NCBI GenBank assembly: GCA_021816385.1
Contig: JAKAYJ010000079.1
Location: forward strand, 1-5,731
Origin: Thermoplasmata archaeon
GTDB taxonomy: Archaea; Thermoplasmatota; Thermoplasmata; Thermoplasmatales; Thermoplasmataceae
Length of the DNA stretch: 5,731 nucleotides
Direction: 5' to 3'
The notes under the pieces were generated by a model. That model saw only the letters and a program-made list of their open reading frames with translations, searched no databases and was not told the origin of the DNA. Every line of letters starts with the position of its first letter. Within the stretch, counting starts at the first letter, position 1. The position numbers and the translations under genes are program-made. Positions 3,731 through 5,731 of the stretch are shown here, one piece after another.

Positions 3731-5731
3731 TTACGGAATCATATGCCAAGAAAGTACTGAATATCGACAACCTATCAGTATCATTTAAGACCTATCAGGG
3801 AACAGTGCATGCCCTTCAGAATGTTAACATTGAGTTATATGAGGGTGAGATACTGGGGATACTTGGTGAGTCTGGGTCCGGAAAAAGCACCATTGCCATG
3901 TCCATAATGTCTCTTCTTGCGGATAATGCCTCTGTATCTGGCAGTATATATTTCATGGGCGAGGAATACATATCAGAAGAGACCATGAAAAGGTATTCTG
4001 GTAAAAAGGGAAAGAAAATACTTGATGATAAACTCAGGAACATAAGATGGAAAGATATTTCCATGGTTTTTCAGGGAGCTATGAACTCTTTCAACCCCGT
4101 TTACACCATAGGAAAGCAGATAAAAGAGGTTTATAAGATTCATACAACATTATCCGATGAAGAAATTCATGGAAAGATTCTGGAAACTCTGAAATATGCT
4201 GGATTGAATCCCACAGTTTTGGAACGATATCCTCACGAATTATCCGGTGGAATGAAACAAAGGGCCGTAATAGCAATGGCACTGGCTCTGGAACCGAGCG
4301 TTGTAATAGCTGACGAACCAACAACAGGCCTGGATGTAATAACGCAAGCCGAGATTATAAGTCAGTTAAAGATGCTGAAGCAACAGAATATAATCAAAAC
4401 AATGATCATAATATCCCACGATATAGGTGTTATATCTCAGCTCGCAGATAATATGGTTATACTGTATTCAGGGAAAGTGATGGAATATGGAAAGTCAAGG
4501 GATATTTATACAAATTCAAAAAACCCATACACAGTGAAATTACTAAGCAGCTATCCAAGTATAAGGAACGCCAAGAAATATGTTGAAGGCATTCCTGGAT
4601 CTTTACCGGACCCAATTAACTCCCCTAAAGGCTGCAAATTTGCCCCAAGATGTTATCTTGCCAAGGGAAGATGCACAGAAAGTGAACCGGAACTTATACC
4701 GGTGGGAAATGGCCATTTCTCAGCGTGCTTTTTCACTGACGAAATAGTTAAAGATAAGGAAGCCGAAAATAAAGATTTGAGGAAGGCAGAAATTCATGGG
4801 GAGAATATAATAGAGACAAAGGATCTTACCAAGTATTTCGATCTTAAATCCTCCATAGCCGGATCACTTTTTTCAAGAGAAGCCAAATTTGTTAGGGCTG
4901 TGGATCATATTAATATGAACATTAAAAGAGGAGAAATTCTTGGTGTGGTTGGTGAATCGGGTTCCGGAAAGACAACATTTGGAAGAACGCTCCTTAAATT
5001 ATACGAACCAACCTCCGGTAGCATAATATATGATATTAATGGCAAAGAGATAGATGTTGCAAAGATAAGTGACTCTAAGCGTGAAACCAGGGGAAGCTAT
5101 ATGGAATTCAGAAGGAATATCCAGATGATATTTCAGGATCCCTATGATTCACTCAACCCAAAAATGACCATATACGATATTGTTGCGGAACCAATTATTG
5201 CTCATAAGCTTACCAAAAATATGGATGATGGCAGTATAACCTCGGCAGAGGATAGAGCGAATAAGCGTAAACATGTAAGGGCTTTTCGCCGTAAACCGGC
5301 GGTTGGTGGCTTGCCTACAGAGGATATGGAAAATAAGCATAAACGTGTAAGGAGGCTAAGCCCTTCTGAGATAACAGAACTAGTAGGTGAAGCCATGGTC
5401 AAGGCAAACATAAAACCACCTGAGAATTACTTTTACAGGTACCCACACGAACTTTCTGGAGGAGAACGACAGAGGGTTGCAACTGCCAGAGCCTTGGTGT
5501 TGAGGACTAAATTCATTGTGGCAGATGAACCTACTTCCATGCTTGATGTTTCATCGAGGGCAGGCTTCATGAACATGCTTAAAAGTATCAGAATGGATGA
5601 CAAGCTCTCGGTCTTATACATTTCCCATGATATTGCATCAACTTACTATCTATCAGATAGAATAATGGTTATGTATCTGGGAATTGCGGTTGAACTGGGA
5701 GATGCCGATGATGTGATAAACAAACCCTTAC
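3727..5731 (+). CDS. dppD-dppF: Fused peptide ABC transporter ATPase (DppD-DppF), 3' end outside window
   Basis: One uninterrupted frame of 668 codons runs off the right edge and carries two nucleotide-binding domains that would power the DppBC channel. Half 1 has Walker A GESGSGKS (47-54), Q-loop Gln116, signature LSGGMKQ (172-178), Walker B ending Asp196-Glu197 and switch His231. It is followed by an oligopeptide-transporter C-terminal region with Cys303, 309, 316 and 334 (CX5CX6CX17C), matching the cysteine set that binds a [4Fe-4S] cluster in studied Opp/Dpp ATPases. A charged linker (about 335-365) joins half 2: Walker A GESGSGKT (409-416), Gln470, signature LSGGERQ (576-582), Asp600-Glu601 and His634. 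Both halves look catalytically complete. GsiA and YejF are known fused relatives. Half 2 has 106 residues from Q-loop to signature against 56 in half 1, because of a repeat-bearing insert. The start is a TTG, chosen by Shine-Dalgarno spacing; TTG 3721 is possible. Confidence 0.9.
   Translation, partial: MITESYAKKVLNIDNLSVSFKTYQGTVHALQNVNIELYEGEILGILGESGSGKSTIAMSIMSLLADNASVSGSIYFMGEEYISEETMKRYSGKKGKKILDDKLRNIRWKDISMVFQGAMNSFNPVYTIGKQIKEVYKIHTTLSDEEIHGKILETLKYAGLNPTVLERYPHELSGGMKQRAVIAMALALEPSVVIADEPTTGLDVITQAEIISQLKMLKQQNIIKTMIIISHDIGVISQLADNMVILYSGKVMEYGKSRDIYTNSKNPYTVKLLSSYPSIRNAKKYVEGIPGSLPDPINSPKGCKFAPRCYLAKGRCTESEPELIPVGNGHFSACFFTDEIVKDKEAENKDLRKAEIHGENIIETKDLTKYFDLKSSIAGSLFSREAKFVRAVDHINMNIKRGEILGVVGESGSGKTTFGRTLLKLYEPTSGSIIYDINGKEIDVAKISDSKRETRGSYMEFRRNIQMIFQDPYDSLNPKMTIYDIVAEPIIAHKLTKNMDDGSITSAEDRANKRKHVRAFRRKPAVGGLPTEDMENKHKRVRRLSPSEITELVGEAMVKANIKPPENYFYRYPHELSGGERQRVATARALVLRTKFIVADEPTSMLDVSSRAGFMNMLKSIRMDDKLSVLYISHDIASTYYLSDRIMVMYLGIAVELGDADDVINKPL
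5246..5352 (+). repeat. Imperfect 35-bp direct repeat, 72 bp apart, inside the ATPase insert
   Basis: Copy 1 (5246-5280) and copy 2 (5318-5352) agree at 29 of 35 positions. Their 72-bp offset is exactly 24 codons, so the frame is kept. In protein the copies read [12 protein letters not shown] and [12 protein letters not shown]. The segment between them (5281-5317) is distinctly GC-rich, and a third short CGTAAAC match at 5290-5296 lies 24 bp after the one at 5266-5272. This looks like an old in-frame duplication or the flanks of an inserted element. Confidence 0.7.
5287..5301. repeat. GC-rich hairpin within the ATPase coding sequence
   Basis: CGCCG (5287-5291) and CGGCG (5297-5301) form a perfect 5-bp stem with loop TAAAC on the plus strand (GTTTA on the minus strand). 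The surrounding 5281-5315 is about 63 percent GC, well above the rest of the gene. It sits between the two copies of the 35-bp repeat. On the minus strand, AAGCC followed by a GC-rich stem with a TTTA-type loop is reminiscent of the subterminal hairpins of IS200/IS605-family elements, but no target site or transposase remnant is seen. Confidence 0.45.

Noticed and set aside
4741..4800. Possible separate start for a DppF gene within the ATPase frame
   Set aside because: The frame is continuous and no suitably placed Shine-Dalgarno with ATG is seen in the linker; a true fusion is the simpler reading.
5149..5411. Two overlapping minus-strand frames opposite the ATPase insert
   Set aside because: They overlap each other and the intact second ATPase half and have no supporting start signals. 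Their only interest is that one reads through the GC-rich hairpin, which is reported separately.

Overview
This window looks archaeal, most likely from a Thermoplasmatales-type thermoacidophile. Four things point that way. The coding style is rich in ATA and AGA/AGG. A TATA-like box sits about 25 bp upstream of dppB with no Shine-Dalgarno, which suggests a leaderless transcript. The left edge carries the 5' end of a tricorn-protease-like gene. The DppC surface domain is rich in Ser/Thr/Asn and in N-glycosylation sequons. The genus cannot be fixed from this sequence alone.

Layout: (1) positions 1-101, minus strand, hold the first 33 codons of a probable tricorn protease that runs off the left edge. 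(2) Positions 102-528 are a divergent intergenic region with weak promoter signals for both directions, two AT-rich dyads and a possible small ORF ending one base before dppB. (3) Positions 529-3677 are two peptide-permease genes. dppB has normal length (325 aa). dppC (722 aa from its likely start at 1509) is more than twice the usual size, because about 430 residues are inserted between its first membrane helix and the conserved PLGT segment. (4) Positions 3674-3730 are an 18-codon micro-ORF that overlaps the dppC stop and the likely TTG start of the next gene. (5) From 3727 to the right edge there is one continuous reading frame with two complete sets of ABC ATPase motifs, a DppD-DppF fusion with no stop codon in the window.

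Together, DppB and DppC would form the membrane channel and the fused ATPase would supply both nucleotide-binding domains of a dipeptide/oligopeptide importer. No separate substrate-binding protein is visible. Tricorn, known in Thermoplasma as a giant cytosolic peptidase that breaks down oligopeptides, would act on imported peptides, so the divergent pair reads as a peptide uptake and digestion locus.

The most unusual items are the large, probably beta-propeller-like, outward-facing domain inside DppC, a 50-residue insert with in-frame 72-bp-spaced repeats and a GC-rich hairpin in the second ATPase half, and the micro-ORF bridge between dppC and the ATPase gene.
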